In this document: positions 51,401 through 57,567 of the stretch, one piece after another
Layout: each line of letters begins with the position of its first letter
Position numbering within the stretch: position 1 is the first letter of the stretch
From: Triplophysa rosa
Taxonomy: Eukaryota; Chordata; Actinopteri; Cypriniformes; Nemacheilidae
Assembly (NCBI RefSeq): GCF_024868665.1
Contig: NC_079906.1
Coordinates: forward strand, 10,674,833 to 10,738,832
Direction: 5' to 3'
DNA: 64,000 nucleotides
The notes under the pieces: generated by a model
The model's input: only the letters and a program-made list of their open reading frames with translations
Databases searched by the model: none
Told to the model about the DNA's origin: nothing
Position numbers and translations under genes: made by a program

Positions 51401-53772
51401 TACACCGGTTACATAAACAAACAAATAAATCAATAAATAAGTGCATATTAGGGCTGGGCAGCATGACTGTGTACATTGCATGATGGTGGAGATACCAGTG
51501 GGAAGGACTGTGTTATATGTCCTGTAGGAGAGCGATAAACAGAGTAATGCCAAAAATATAGACTGAATAGAGTGAATTTGAAAACTGTAAAATTCACAGG
51601 TGTGGATATATATCAAGTCTTAGAATCTAACAAGTCTAATTGTATTATTATATATAATTTTTCATTTGGTTTGAGTCTATTCAATTTCAAATAAAGAGAA
51701 AATTGCTGTACAAATACAGTTATGCAAACATTTACACTGCATTCAAAATATGTTTTTATCAATATACATGTTCCCTGGGAATCAAATCCTTTACACTGCG
51801 AAGGCGACGCTCCAGAAACATTTTTCTGTAGCTCCAAGCAACAGAAACATATTAATACATTGAAATTGAGAATCTATCATTTGCAAAGTAATGAACAGAA
51901 TAATACATTTTTTTACGTTCAATTCCCAGCGAAATAAAGATATTATAATACTATTGTATCTACTAATACACTATGACATATACTGCAATACAAAACCACT
52001 CATTCTATATGATATGAGATATCGATCACACCAGCATGTTTTTATGCCAAGTGCTGCCTAGTAATAACATTCACAACTACCACGGTGACGACACAAGCAC
52101 ACATATCACCATAATCAAAGTCTTACATGTAAATGTAATCAGGATCAAGGCAGGAATGGACAAGAGGGAGGAGCTAAACCAAGATGAAATGCAAAACGCT
52201 GCATTCTGAAGCCAGCGACAATCAAAACTTCAATCATGACTGAATCATCTACAGAGCGCCCTTTGCCTTTAAAGTTAGAGATCCTGATACTCTTTCTCTG
52301 TCTCTCCTTCACAGAATGAACGTGACCACACCTCTGCTAGCATTCCGCTTCCAGTCTCCTATATTCCCAACAACCAAGAATTTTCACAAACATCTGTCTT
52401 CATTCAGTGAATTCCAAGAGGTATTTGTAAAGGTATTTTTGCACATTTCTACCTCACATTAATATATATATATGTATATTTTAGACATATGTAAAGGTTA
52501 ACATTTTCAAAATCAGCATCAATGTCAGTGTGTTGTCGAACAGGGGCAACTGGGGTATGTGTTGAATTTTAAAATCAGGACAAAATCTACCACCTTTAAT
52601 TGCGTAAAACCATTTTCACTAAAAATAAAAATTGCCCACAGCAGGTTATTTAAAAATCTGACAGTAATTGCCTTCAAGTTTATGGTTGAAAGTGGTGAAT
52701 TTGATGAACAGTTTGCTTTAAAGAGAATAACTGTCATTTTTCAGACAGAGATTTAGCCTACTGACTGCGAGCAGACATTAGAGCAACAAAGAAAGCTCAA
52801 TCTAGAACGACCAGTTCATTTTTCACGTGACCCCACACAATGAAATAACTGGTGAGAAATGTCAAGTCTGTCTATTCAACGGTCGCATAACAAAAAGGTT
52901 ACTTTGGAAAAGTGTTGGATGGCAGTAGCAAAAACATCCGAAAGCTTCTCACAGGGTACAAATTGCACATAAAAAATTGATTTCCAACTAAATGCGGTTA
53001 ATCTCTGCATGCTGTAGAGAGTGTTCGGTCACTGACAGTGGCATTAGTGATCACCCACTGCTCTTGCTGATTAATGGTGCTGTTGGTAAGCTGGCACCTA
53101 ATGATGGCCTCTAATTATTTACCCAGACACAAAGCGGCTAATCGGCATCCTCGCGCAGTCCTAATTGGGGAAGACAATATTGATTTGGGCCAATGGGCAA
53201 TTTGTCAGTGCTTTCAATGATAAAGAAGCAAGTCGATAATTAGCAATACTCATTGGGAATTTGTGACCGTTCTTCTTTCAGCAACCGTAATGTATCTGAA
53301 TGTTTGAAAATACAAAAAAATGAAAAGGGGTCTAATTCTTGACTACTTCTGATAGTCTTAACAAGCCGGAATCAACTTTACCTCTATAAACGTTTAAAGC
53401 AAACCGATTCTAAAACAGGTGTATGTTTCTGCAAATTTTGCACTGGCTTAGAACATGGCACAACCAATCAGAATCAAGAACCAGAACTAACAGTTTTATA
53501 AACTAGTTTTTGCCATTTGTTTTTGAAAACATTTGTTTTTCCAAGCTTTATATTGGAATAACTAAGGTGAAAATCAAATCCTTCATTTGACCACATAGTT
53601 ATTCAGTGCACAGAAGTGTATATCTATAGTTCTTGACTGACTCACCACAAGGTCGGGGTCCTGCATGAGACTGAGAATGACCTCATAGAGGAGGGGCCGC
53701 AGGTCTGGTTTGAACTTCACCGAGATCCACTGACCAATCAGCCAGATGACCCGCCTTCTGATCAACTTGTAC
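411..53772 (-). CDS. Importin-11 (IPO11), 14 internal coding exons, partial gene
   Basis: Importin-11 is an importin-beta family (karyopherin) nuclear import receptor built of HEAT repeats. From knowledge of the mammalian protein it carries the ubiquitin-conjugating enzyme UBE2E3 and ribosomal protein L12 into the nucleus and releases them on binding RanGTP. The 14 exons given separately sum to 1300 nt, about 433 codons, and join in phase with no stop. They match the central and C-terminal HEAT-repeat region of the roughly 975-residue vertebrate protein. Recognisable stretches include RRRVIWLIGQWISVKF, VDDFEFRTEQFLP, GNMIEMWVDRMDNITQPERR and a C-terminal acidic EEPKLTDDEEPPTEQDKRK. The RanGTP-binding N-terminal half, promoter, 3' end and UTRs lie outside the window. 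Because no frame is broken, this looks like a functional gene. Assignment rests on recalled family sequence, not on a search. Confidence 0.95.
496..1628 (-). other. IPO11 intron between exons 13 and 14
   Basis: 1.1 kb of AT-rich intron. I recognise no element, RNA gene or other exon in it. Confidence 0.6.
1629..1724 (-). CDS. ipo11: IPO11 exon 13
   Basis: 96 nt. C completes the Gly codon, then 31 codons run from VIQDKFCGIVNISVEAL to DPETSTFK, then GA of a split Asp codon. The acceptor is tttctcag and the donor is GTAAGC. The upstream intron spans 10.8 kb. Confidence 0.94.
2210..3140. mobile_element. Degenerate hAT-like remnant
   Basis: The left end carries TAGGGGTATGCCGATTC followed by repeated 'gatcggccgataccgatcc' wording. 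The right part near 3108-3130 repeats GATACCGATCC. These are typical of non-autonomous fish hAT elements. A clean right terminus and target duplication were not found, so limits are approximate. Inside, two related segments around 2500 and 2600 repeat a 'gcacaatgatg...cttaat' pattern. No transposase is readable. Confidence 0.4.
3659..4009 (-). pseudogene. Tc1-like transposase, C-terminal catalytic part
   Basis: Open frame ending at a natural stop (GAPTKY). It contains the DDE-domain signature FQQDLAPAHSAKAT and the WPANSPDLNPTENLWG block, the second Asp and third acidic residue region of Tc1 transposases. The N-terminal paired-type DNA-binding domain and first catalytic Asp are absent on this strand. 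It is a fragment and cannot be active alone. Confidence 0.9.
3990..4190 (+). pseudogene. Tc1-like transposase, middle part in opposite orientation
   Basis: The plus-strand frame reads HHKRLAWAKDKKDW, then KVMFSDESKFCISFGNQGP and VWRKRGEAQNPRCL. This is the first-Asp (FSDES) part of the same transposase family. In an intact gene this part precedes the C-terminal part on the same strand. Here it runs head-to-head with it from about position 4000. The linker between them is missing. Confidence 0.85.
4270..6690. other. IPO11 intron stretch, mostly unassigned
   Basis: AT-rich. The part at 4290-4620 resembles degraded hAT-derived sequence of the type also seen at 40.9-41.2 kb, but has no clear ends. 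I see nothing else to name up to about 6690. Confidence 0.35.
7010..7278 (+). mobile_element. Non-LTR retrotransposon 3' end fragment
   Basis: It ends with 'cttggcaataaagctctttc' followed by a TGATTC-type short tandem repeat, as fish LINE 3' ends do. It is 5'-truncated with no coding sequence. It lies within the transposon at 6883-9480. Confidence 0.6.
8053..9157. mobile_element. Element with long imperfect inverted repeats
   Basis: The left arm (TAGCTACGTTTAAATGGAC, then 'cggattgaatttaatcagat') pairs imperfectly over about 150 bp with the right arm ending GCAGCTA at 9157. No target duplication was recognised and no ORF. It is nested inside the 6883-9480 element. Confidence 0.55.
9681..12512. 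other. IPO11 intron stretch, no recognised element
   Basis: Intron sequence without recognisable coding or transposon structure. Open frames here show no known motif. Confidence 0.4.
12513..12634 (-). CDS. ipo11: IPO11 exon 12
   Basis: 122 nt. 40 codons run from ADQLLGNMIEMWVDRM to SLLPSEN, then GG of a split Gly codon. The acceptor is gtcacag and the donor is GTTAGT. It is very highly conserved and is a strong anchor for the IPO11 call. Confidence 0.96.
13098..13852. mobile_element. TIR element, CTGGGGCCACACCAAAAGAT ends
   Basis: TAATGCTGGGGCCACACC at 13098 is mirrored by GGTGTGGCCCCAGCATTA ending at 13852, a perfect inverted repeat of about 25 bp. Size is about 755 bp. No transposase is seen, and a target duplication is not distinguishable from the extended inverted repeat. 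Superfamily is uncertain (hAT-like length and ends). Confidence 0.65.
14150..14194. mobile_element. Fragment of TTAA-type MITE
   Basis: 'agaattttcattt...gaactatccctttaa' matches one terminus of the palindromic cyprinid MITE seen complete at 27104 and 32530. Only this end is present. Confidence 0.55.
14789..14902 (-). CDS. ipo11: IPO11 exon 11
   Basis: 114 nt, 38 codons from RYPVVMSTHLGVTGRILL to TQMAAEFNQE. The acceptor is gactgcag and the donor is GTGAGG. It is separated from exon 10 by only 91 bp, the shortest intron here. Confidence 0.93.
14994..15089 (-). CDS. ipo11: IPO11 exon 10
   Basis: 96 nt, 32 codons from VVESAIKVSPILGS to RGIVEGE. The acceptor is cctgcag and the donor is GTAAGT. 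An exact GTAAGT also occurs inside the exon, after the codon AAA of SAIK, and could act as a cryptic donor. Confidence 0.93.
15090..17246. other. IPO11 intron, unassigned part
   Basis: Apart from the purine microsatellite I recognise no element, exon or RNA gene. Confidence 0.4.
15678..15713. repeat. GGGA/GA microsatellite
   Basis: Short purine run of GGGA units passing into GA repeats. Confidence 0.8.
17247..17359. mobile_element. Short palindromic MITE with TTAA ends
   Basis: The left arm TTAAAGGAGTAGTTCACTTT with 'cattgactttccatag' is followed by its reverse complement ending in CTCCTTTAA. It forms a near-complete 113-bp hairpin. It is non-coding. TTAA at both ends suits piggyBac-like mobilisation, by inference. 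Confidence 0.75.
17360..19721. other. IPO11 intron, mostly unassigned
   Basis: Only the 100-bp hairpin at 18221-18320 stands out. Nothing else is recognised. Confidence 0.4.
18221..18320. repeat. 100-bp inverted repeat (hairpin)
   Basis: ATCCAGAATAAAAGTTTGCG is mirrored by CGTTTATTCTGGAT, with TATAATATATG-type arms around a central TCTAGA. It is probably a small foldback MITE. No clear target duplication. Confidence 0.65.
19722..19802 (-). CDS. ipo11: IPO11 exon 9
   Basis: 81 nt, 27 codons from NYAEALCRSFCELLKD to STEGQVQVLK. The acceptor is attttcag and the donor is GTACGA. Phase is 0 at both ends. Confidence 0.93.
20048..21692 (+). pseudogene. Tc1-like transposon 3' part, split by a hAT insertion
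   Basis: The fragments 20048-20089 and 21226-21692 join to a Tc1 transposase end. The join spans 'ttcaaaacaaacatccaaatc', and the following text reads like the SPDLNPIENEWDELK region ('cctgacctgaaccctatagaaaatgag'). Frame breaks are present. The right terminus GGGTGCCAATAATAGTAGAGGGCACTGTA matches a Tc1 inverted end. The 5' half is missing. This second Tc1 lineage differs from that at 3376-4268. Confidence 0.75.
20090..21217. mobile_element. Non-autonomous hAT element (TAGAGGTGCACCGATT ends)
   Basis: It starts TAGAGGTGCACCGATT and ends AATCGGTGCATCTCTA, flanked by a perfect 8-bp duplication GTTCAAAA at 20082-20089 and 21218-21225. The length is 1128 bp. Subterminal 'gatcggaatcggc' words recur at both ends. 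No transposase domain is present. It inserted into the Tc1 transposase remnant and is therefore younger than it. Confidence 0.92.
22159..22238 (-). CDS. ipo11: IPO11 exon 8
   Basis: 80 nt. AA completes the Glu codon, then 26 codons run from LSSENVRTCFQIINAY to SATDFLQ. The acceptor is tatttcag and the donor is GTGAGT. The upstream intron is 11.1 kb, the longest complete one in the window. Confidence 0.93.
22239..23532. other. IPO11 intron, unassigned
   Basis: No element, exon or RNA gene was recognised in this first part of the 11-kb intron. Confidence 0.4.
24243..25480 (+). pseudogene. hAT transposase N-terminal (BED zinc-finger) fragment, split
   Basis: ATG at 24243 opens MDAEE. The frame resumes after a foldback insertion (24256-25276) as EVKRRLASGDYVLV, then SEVWKSFDHVHNENNEPVGYVRC, the pattern of a BED-type finger in hAT transposases. 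It stops at 25480. Only the first Cys of the finger is readable, and the rest, including the DDE and hAT dimerisation regions, is absent. A broken gene. Confidence 0.7.
24256..25276. mobile_element. Foldback-type insertion inside the hAT ORF
   Basis: Both ends carry TTCTCACTCCCGACTCGTCAC in inverted orientation, continuing as about 130-bp imperfect arms with 'ggtcagcgccc' and 'gtcgtttttcgacg'. The host codons GCTGAGG are duplicated at 24249-24255 and 25277-25283 (8 bp with one mismatch), suggesting hAT-type integration. The middle is non-coding. Confidence 0.75.
25816..27103. other. IPO11 intron, unassigned
   Basis: Nothing recognisable in this 1.3 kb. Confidence 0.4.
27104..27394. mobile_element. 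Palindromic cyprinid MITE (TTAAAGGGATAGTTCACCC type)
   Basis: The left end TTAAAGTGATAGTTCACCC and the right end GGGGTGAACTATCCCTTTAG mirror each other. Inside are inverted 'atgactttcttccgcagaaca' and 'tgttctgcggaagaaagtcat'. It is about 290 bp and non-coding. It resembles the fish Angel-like foldback MITEs as I recall them, but the family name is not certain. Confidence 0.85.
28029..28433. mobile_element. Repeat 'GTGTATGAAATTTAG', copy 2, intact
   Basis: An uninterrupted copy of the repeat at 6690-9680. It shares the gcatctagtggtgaggtt, tacggtggctgac and gtcatcacgttttcgcttc segments. It provides the empty site for the insertion at 6883. Confidence 0.75.
28434..30300. other. IPO11 intron, unassigned
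   Basis: No coding or repeat structure recognised. Confidence 0.4.
30303..30740. repeat. ATT/ACT trinucleotide-rich tract
   Basis: About 440 bp of imperfect AAT, ATT and ACT triplets on both strands, such as 'actactactactaataata'. Low-complexity microsatellite sequence without genes. Confidence 0.85.
31278..31411 (+). mobile_element. SINE fragment with L2-type tail
   Basis: A box-B-like 'ggtatgattccc' is followed by 'ttttggataaatgtctgcc' and 'aaatgcataaatgtaaa', the tail shared by fish SINEs and L2-like LINEs. Degenerate. Confidence 0.6.
31951..32046 (-). mobile_element. tRNA-derived SINE head
   Basis: The minus strand reads TAGTTCAACTGGTGGAGCATG (A-box-like), then GGGTTCGATTCC (B box) about 30 nt on. 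The 3' part continues into SINE body ('agcgtatagcttgtctacac') instead of a tRNA acceptor stem, so it is not a functional tRNA gene. Confidence 0.7.
32530..32864. mobile_element. Palindromic cyprinid MITE, second full copy
   Basis: The left end TTAAAGGGATAGTTCACCC is followed by a C run. It has the internal 'cagcagaacacaaaagaagat' and the mirrored 'cttttgtgttctgcagaagaa', and ends 'gatgaactatcc'. Same family as 27104-27394. Confidence 0.85.
33335..33411 (-). CDS. ipo11: IPO11 exon 7
   Basis: 77 nt. The first G completes Trp, then 25 codons run from LVTLENSSAITPELL to NMSALL, then one G of a split Glu codon. The acceptor is tatgcag and the donor is GTAAGT. Confidence 0.93.
33412..34854. other. 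IPO11 intron, unassigned
   Basis: No element, exon or RNA gene was recognised in this part of the 4.1-kb intron. Confidence 0.4.
34855..35055. mobile_element. Small TIR element (CACTGCAAAAA ends)
   Basis: It starts CACTGCAAAAAC and ends CCTTTTTGAGAGTG, an imperfect inverted repeat, with many 'aacacattttgtg' words in both orientations. About 200 bp, non-coding. No clear target duplication. Confidence 0.5.
35190..35510. mobile_element. Cyprinid MITE ('caagtcatcccacacccg' type)
   Basis: The left part 'cctcaccctcaagtcatccc' and 'ggaacacaaattaagattg', and the right part 'gtgtggaatgacttaagggt' with 'gtaaataatgaca', form inverted arms of a repeat common in cyprinid genomes. The long open frame crossing it is incidental. 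Confidence 0.6.
36546..36854. mobile_element. Non-autonomous hAT element (CAGTAGTTCTCAAACT ends)
   Basis: It starts CAGTAGTTCTCAAACT and ends TTTGAGAACCACTC, with an exact 8-bp duplication ATTTAGAG at 36538-36545 and 36855-36862. Total 309 bp. A G-run ('ggggggg') sits near the left end. Typical of short hAT MITEs. Confidence 0.88.
37558..37673 (-). CDS. ipo11: IPO11 exon 6
   Basis: 116 nt. 38 codons run from GLGAESKNLYPFLLPVIQL to LLEDGLEL, then TG of a split Trp codon. The acceptor is attccag and the donor is GTAAGT. It includes the STDVSQPPHVYLLEDG stretch. Confidence 0.94.
37674..41352. other. IPO11 intron, mostly unassigned
   Basis: AT-rich. 40920-41221 looks like a hAT remnant with a single end (GTGACACCCCTAG) and no matching left end. 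I see nothing else to name. Confidence 0.35.
41353..42094. mobile_element. TIR element, GAGCCTATTTA ends
   Basis: The left end GAGCCTATTTATGCCTGGTC is mirrored by the right end GACCAGGTGTAAATAGGCTC. 'ctctgatcggatagctatcc' also recurs inverted. About 740 bp. The internal open frame at 41655-41963 has no motif I recognise. The flanks share only a short CAGAG-like word. Confidence 0.7.
42661..42774 (-). CDS. ipo11: IPO11 exon 5
   Basis: 114 nt, 38 codons from IRPYVGCLVQYLPLLW to AILTTLIHLVQ. The acceptor is ctttag and the donor is GTACGG. Phase is 0 at both ends. It carries the KQSEEHNMLRCAIL segment conserved in importin-11. Confidence 0.94.
42994..43247. mobile_element. Palindromic cyprinid MITE, third copy, left end degraded
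   Basis: It carries 'tgactttctttcttctgcag', 'attggaccccattgacttcc' and the right end 'gaactatccctt' of the 27104 family. It lies in the intron between exons 4 and 5. Confidence 0.75.
43921..44037 (-). CDS. ipo11: IPO11 exon 4
   Basis: 117 nt, 39 whole codons from YLESIFSLLFQLL to CVIERVSIQ. The acceptor is cccttag and the donor is GTGAGC. It encodes a hydrophobic helical hairpin typical of a HEAT repeat, including the conserved NECDTKMQVLHV. Confidence 0.94.
44077..44292. mobile_element. Palindromic cyprinid MITE, fourth copy, close to a splice acceptor
   Basis: 'tatgactttctttcttctgc' and 'ggaccccattgacttccatt' match the 42994 copy. It fills much of the 506-bp intron between exons 3 and 4, ending about 40 nt upstream of the exon 4 acceptor. 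Confidence 0.75.
44544..44584 (-). CDS. ipo11: IPO11 exon 3 (41 nt)
   Basis: 41 nt. Two C bases complete the split Ala codon, then 13 codons read VDDFEFRTEQFLP, and the donor is GTAAGA at 44543. It is bounded upstream by the AC end of the U12 intron. It is almost identical to the mammalian sequence as recalled. Confidence 0.9.
44585..44869 (-). other. U12-type AT-AC intron
   Basis: Intron of 285 bp. It starts ATATCCTTT (44869-44861) and ends CTTAACTCAACTTCAC (44600-44585). CTTAAC matches the U12 branch-point core, and the presumed branch adenosine at 44596 is 11 nt from the terminal AC, within the usual U12 spacing. No AG acceptor gives the correct join, because the upstream CAG at about 44610 would add extra in-frame residues before VDDFEF. 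Removal by the minor spliceosome (U11/U12/U4atac/U6atac) is inferred. Confidence 0.88.
44870..44903 (-). CDS. ipo11: IPO11 exon 2 (34 nt micro-exon, U12 donor)
   Basis: 34 nt after the acceptor atttcag. It reads VRIETATTLKL plus one G of the next codon. It is followed directly by ATATCCTTT, the consensus 5' splice site of U12-type AT-AC introns. No GT donor in a usable position gives the right protein join. The split codon G+CC gives Ala where I recall Thr in the mammalian protein (KLTVDD), so the frame is preserved. Confidence 0.9.
44904..47034. other. IPO11 intron, unassigned
   Basis: AT-rich; 45000-45310 is low-complexity. Nothing recognised as a gene or a clear element. Confidence 0.4.
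47095..47960. mobile_element. Repeat family 'GGATGTGACA', copy 2
   Basis: It shares 'gggcaattccag', 'ccagacatcagaaaaatatcag' and 'gttatggatgtgacaatt' with the copy at 23533. It is interrupted by the 252-bp TIR element at 47398 and contains one arm of a foldback (47035-47879). Confidence 0.7.
47398..47649. mobile_element. 252-bp TIR element inside repeat copy 2
   Basis: The arms GAGGGTATATGC and GCATACCCTC extend imperfectly through 'gtcactttcccacgtg' and its complement. It is flanked by TATA on both sides. The related copy around 49055-49070 reads 'ctcattatagaac' without it, an empty site. Confidence 0.8.
49143..50810 (-). mobile_element. L2-like LINE, 5'-truncated
   Basis: The minus strand ends 'gctttggataaaaacgtctg' and 'ctaaatgacta', the 3' terminus of fish L2-type LINEs. 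It encodes reverse-transcriptase remnants listed separately. It inserted into repeat copy 3. Confidence 0.85.
49382..50800 (-). pseudogene. LINE ORF2 reverse-transcriptase remnant
   Basis: The minus strand contains, in order, degraded fingers/palm sequence (50350-50800, several frames), then GVPQGSVLGPLFF and CYADDTQLHFSF (the YADD catalytic box) at about 50000-50270, then RSLRSANEQRLVVPS and WNDLPVSIRTAESL with FKNRLKTHLF at 49382-49651. This order matches the end of ORF2 in L2-like elements. Frameshifts and stops separate the parts, and the endonuclease is missing, so it is dead. Confidence 0.85.
50951..53645. other. IPO11 intron, mostly unassigned
   Basis: Apart from the possible SINE at 51715-51826, nothing recognisable. 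Confidence 0.4.
51715..51826 (-). mobile_element. Possible degenerate SINE
   Basis: The minus strand reads 'ggatttgattcccaggga' (B-box-like) then 'ttttgaatgcagtgtaaatg', resembling a SINE body. Degraded; low support. Confidence 0.4.
53646..53772 (-). CDS. ipo11: IPO11 exon (window exon 1, most 5')
   Basis: 127 nt. The acceptor tttttcag precedes 53772. The first G completes a split codon, then 42 codons run from YKLIRRRVIW to QDPDLV, and the donor is GTGAGT at 53645. This HEAT-repeat segment is the most conserved block in the window. The preceding exon was not found in the 10.2 kb up to 64000. Confidence 0.96.
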
Positions 53773-54690
53773 CTGAAAAACACAAGAGCTCAAGAAATGA
53801 GCATGCATTTATGCTGGCCTTTAAACCCCTCTACATCTCATAAAAAGTGTAGCTTCTCCGAGACAAGGTTGTGAATTGCAGGTGTTAGACACAATGGATA
53901 AGCGACGTGTTCAGAATACTCTTTAAATCCGGTATTCAGCACACCTTAAACTTTAAAATGATTCTGTGCAATTTAAAAGTTTCTGTTCCAGGGAGTTAAT
54001 AAAATTACACGGGTACTGAAAAGGAGAAGAACTTCCTGTCAAAAAGACTTTTAAAAGAGAAGATCAAGCAGAAATCCAAAACGAAACGCTTCATTTATAA
54101 AGACGTACGTAAAATGATCATAAATGTGAAGGTGCGATAACATCCTAAATGCCCGACCATCTCAAAATCATGCGCGCGTGGACGAGCAGCCACAAATATC
54201 CTCATGTGCCGCCACAGAACACCAGATAAAGTGCATGTGAAAAATTATTCAAGCGTTATGTGCAATCGGAGAGGAAATCTCAAAAGTATTGCCCAGTTTC
54301 AACAGCATAATCCATGATTCATTTTCATAATCAGTTTCAAAGACCGTGTTAAAATGCACATAATTGGCCGCTCGAGATTCATATTCTCACGAAACGTGTA
54401 CAGCTGTTGGAAAATTCATCCATACACGGTAATAATATCCGCAATATATGAAGACATGCTCGATCTTTTCCCACTATTCCATTCTGCTCGCTCTTGCTTT
54501 TTATTATGCTGCAGTTTAATACTTTAATTCATCATTATTTATGTCCGCAACAAAACTAGATGAGAGGCTGAAGGATGATTTGTGGGCCTTTGAGTCTTTT
54601 ACATATGAGACGGTTGTAGTGCTTTCATCTATTGATTTATGGCACTTTCTTGTAAGGTTTGTCAATAATTCTCTTTCCAAAAATGTGTGC
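53773..54690. other. IPO11 intron (upstream of window exon 1), unassigned start
   Basis: This part of the >10.2-kb intron before the first listed exon shows nothing recognisable. No preceding IPO11 exon was found up to 64000. Confidence 0.5.
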
Positions 54691-54698
54691 AGGAAATC

Positions 54699-55178
54699 CA
54701 GTGTTGGGTGTAACTAGTTACTAAGTAATTAGTTACTGTAATTTAATTACTTTTCCCTTGAAAAAGTAAAGTAAGGGATTACTCTTATTTTTTCTGTAAT
54801 TTAATTACAGTTACTTCTGATGTAATTAAACTAAATACTTTGTGTAATATGTGTGTGTGCAGAAGAGGAATTTACATCAAAATTCAAAGTCTAACTTTAA
54901 AATCCGTGCTTTAATGTATAATTCTCACATTTGTAATTAATAATAATACTTAATGTAGTTTTATATTATTTATTTGAATGAATTAAAAGAGCCATTTCAT
55001 GTCTATCCTTGAATCACTTAACTCATCAAGGTTGATGTAGGATATAGAAACTAATTAGTAATAAGTAATTAAATACTTTTTGAAGAGAGTAACTTGTACA
55101 GTAATCTAATTACATTATCGAATGTGTAATTAGTAACTAGTAATTAATTACTTTTTCAGAGTAACTTACCCAACACTG
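54699..55178. mobile_element. Non-autonomous hAT element (CAGTGTTGGG ends)
   Basis: CAGTGTTGGG at the left and CCCAACACTG at the right, with an exact 8-bp duplication AGGAAATC at 54691-54698 and 55179-55186. 480 bp, rich in 'taattactt' words mirrored in both arms. Non-coding. Confidence 0.92.
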
Positions 55179-55868
55179 AGGAAATCTTACAGATCTAGTT
55201 TCCTATGGACATGCTGATGCTAATACAAACGACAGAAATGATGCCTATATATATTATTTATTTTACATTATATATTCTAAATATATACTATTTATTTATT
55301 TTATATATTTGACATATTTATATTATAAAAACAATATTAATATTAATATATTTTTTTGTGTGAAAAATCTGATTTAAGCGAAGTATTTGATTCTGCTCTA
55401 TTTATTCTTGTACAAAAAATCAGGTCTAAGAACCTTTTTGTTCACACTTCAGTATAGGGGGCAATTATCGCTATTAACAAACCATTAACTACGACGTTTT
55501 CCCAAATAAACTTTGCAAAATAAAATTGGTTGCTTATTAATAGTTAGTAATGTAGTTGTAAGGTTAAGGTATTGGGTAGGATTAGGGATGTAGAGTATGG
55601 TCATGCAGAATATGTGCTTGATACATGCAAGTACTAATAAACAGCCAATATGCCAATAATAGGCATGCTAATATCAACTAGTTAATAGTGAGAATTGCCC
55701 CCTATACTGAAGTGTTCCCACTTTTTTTTATTAAATGTGCATTTTATATATGAACCTAAAGAACTTGATCCCACCTTCACCGCCAAATCAAAGAAACACA
55801 GAGGAGTATTGGATATTGTATTGGAATACTAATTAATACATTGCTTTGTATATTCATAATATTTTAAT

Positions 55869-56801
55869 TAGGGCTGTCAACGTTAACGCATTAACGCATG
55901 CGATTAATTTTTTTCAAATTAACGCGTGAAAAATATTTAACACAATTAACGAAGCATCCGTTTGTTTTGACATTCTTTGTCTAGCGTTACATTATGTAAT
56001 CACGGTCTTATTCGTGTACAGGCTTTTAAACCACTTAAGCGCGATTTTAAACAGTTGCTTTGACGCGTTCAATTAAGATAGACGGCTTCTAAACTGTGGG
56101 ATGCGGCAAAACGCAACGCGATGTCCAGTCTGGTGTAAACAGTCACGGGCTGAAGGCTGCATCGGTGAATCTCTGTCAGACCGTGTCACATCCGTGTTAA
56201 GTTCTCTTTCATGCTTGAATGGATAAAATCATACAAGATTATGTAAGAAAGCCGTTTTGTCTAGCATTTTCTTAAGCAAGACTTCAAAGTGTAAAATGAA
56301 ATCTTAAATGAATGCAAAGAGTTGTGAAAATGGGAGTGCGGTGACGGTCAGATCTGCGTACTGAGACAGCTCTTAAAGGGGCCACGTTCTTAAACGTGCT
56401 GCTGTGACTCCTGTCACTACCGTTAATCAAAGAACAAAATAAAAGAAAGCAATGTGATTTTGTAGCTTTAATGAGAATTCTTCTGCAATTTACTTATAAT
56501 TTAGCATTAAAGACGAGTGTTTGAGAACTTCCTTCAATTTCTGTATATTTCATGATAGCTCTCAATTATATTGTTGAATGGCTATAATTAATATCATAAA
56601 TATCAAAATGTTTTCTTTCATTCATAAAATGACGCTGTTAAAGAAATATGTTGTTTCTACATCAATTTGAAGATTAAATGTGAAATTATTAAAATGTAAA
56701 AGTATATTTTAAAATATTATTGTTATGTGCGATTAATCGTGATTAATCACAGAAAATGTGTGATTAATCAGATTAATTTTTTGAATCGATTGACAGCACT
56801 A
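55869..56801. mobile_element. Non-autonomous hAT element (TAGGGCTGTCAA ends)
   Basis: TAGGGCTGTCAA at the left, TTGACAGCACTA at the right, and an exact duplication ATTTTAAT at 55861-55868 and 56802-56809. Subterminal 'gcgattaat' words recur at both ends. 933 bp, no transposase. Confidence 0.92.
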
Positions 56802-57567
56802 ATTTTAATATATTAATACATTTCCTGAATAAATTTAATGGTAACAAATATCATTCAATATTTAATAAAAATTCAAATTTACTCAAGTACAAAGTAATAA
56901 AGAACAAAGAAACAAAGAATTGCAATGCACTTCACCGGATTTGTTGCCTTGCCTCTATTCAACTTAACTCAGAGGCAAAGCCACAAAATCAAAGCCAAAA
57001 ACTCTGATCCCCATTTGCAGGAACGGTTCTCAAAATGAGCTAGTCACGACTCTGAGCCCCGGGGACCTCACAAGTCACTGGAGACAATAACAGACAGACT
57101 GGCAGGAATCATTTCAAAACCTTTTTTGAAGAAAATATCACTCCGCCATTGGCATTGCTAAGAGTGTAAGAAAGTACACCAGAGGTTCAAGCCACTTTGG
57201 TCCGGTTGCCAGCGAGTCATTACAGCTAGGGGTGATAAAAACTTCAGCATCGGCACCAATACCAGCAAGACCTAATAAAGCCCGCACCTCCTTACATTAC
57301 CTGTAAAGGTCACTCCACAGATAGAGCAAATGTATTGCTTCGGATATAATGAGTTCAATCTGAGGTAATAGGTTAAAACATTGTGCTTGTTCGACAATCC
57401 ATCTAATACATGACAAGTAACCCATGATTATTCCCACAAAATACAGTACATGTAAATAACAGAGAATATTTACAGTACATGAATATACTGTGAAGGTTAA
57501 TGCCGGGAGCAGTTTACTATTTGCTTGTTAGTGCAAGCTGTGTCCTCAGAGACTTCCTACTGTATAC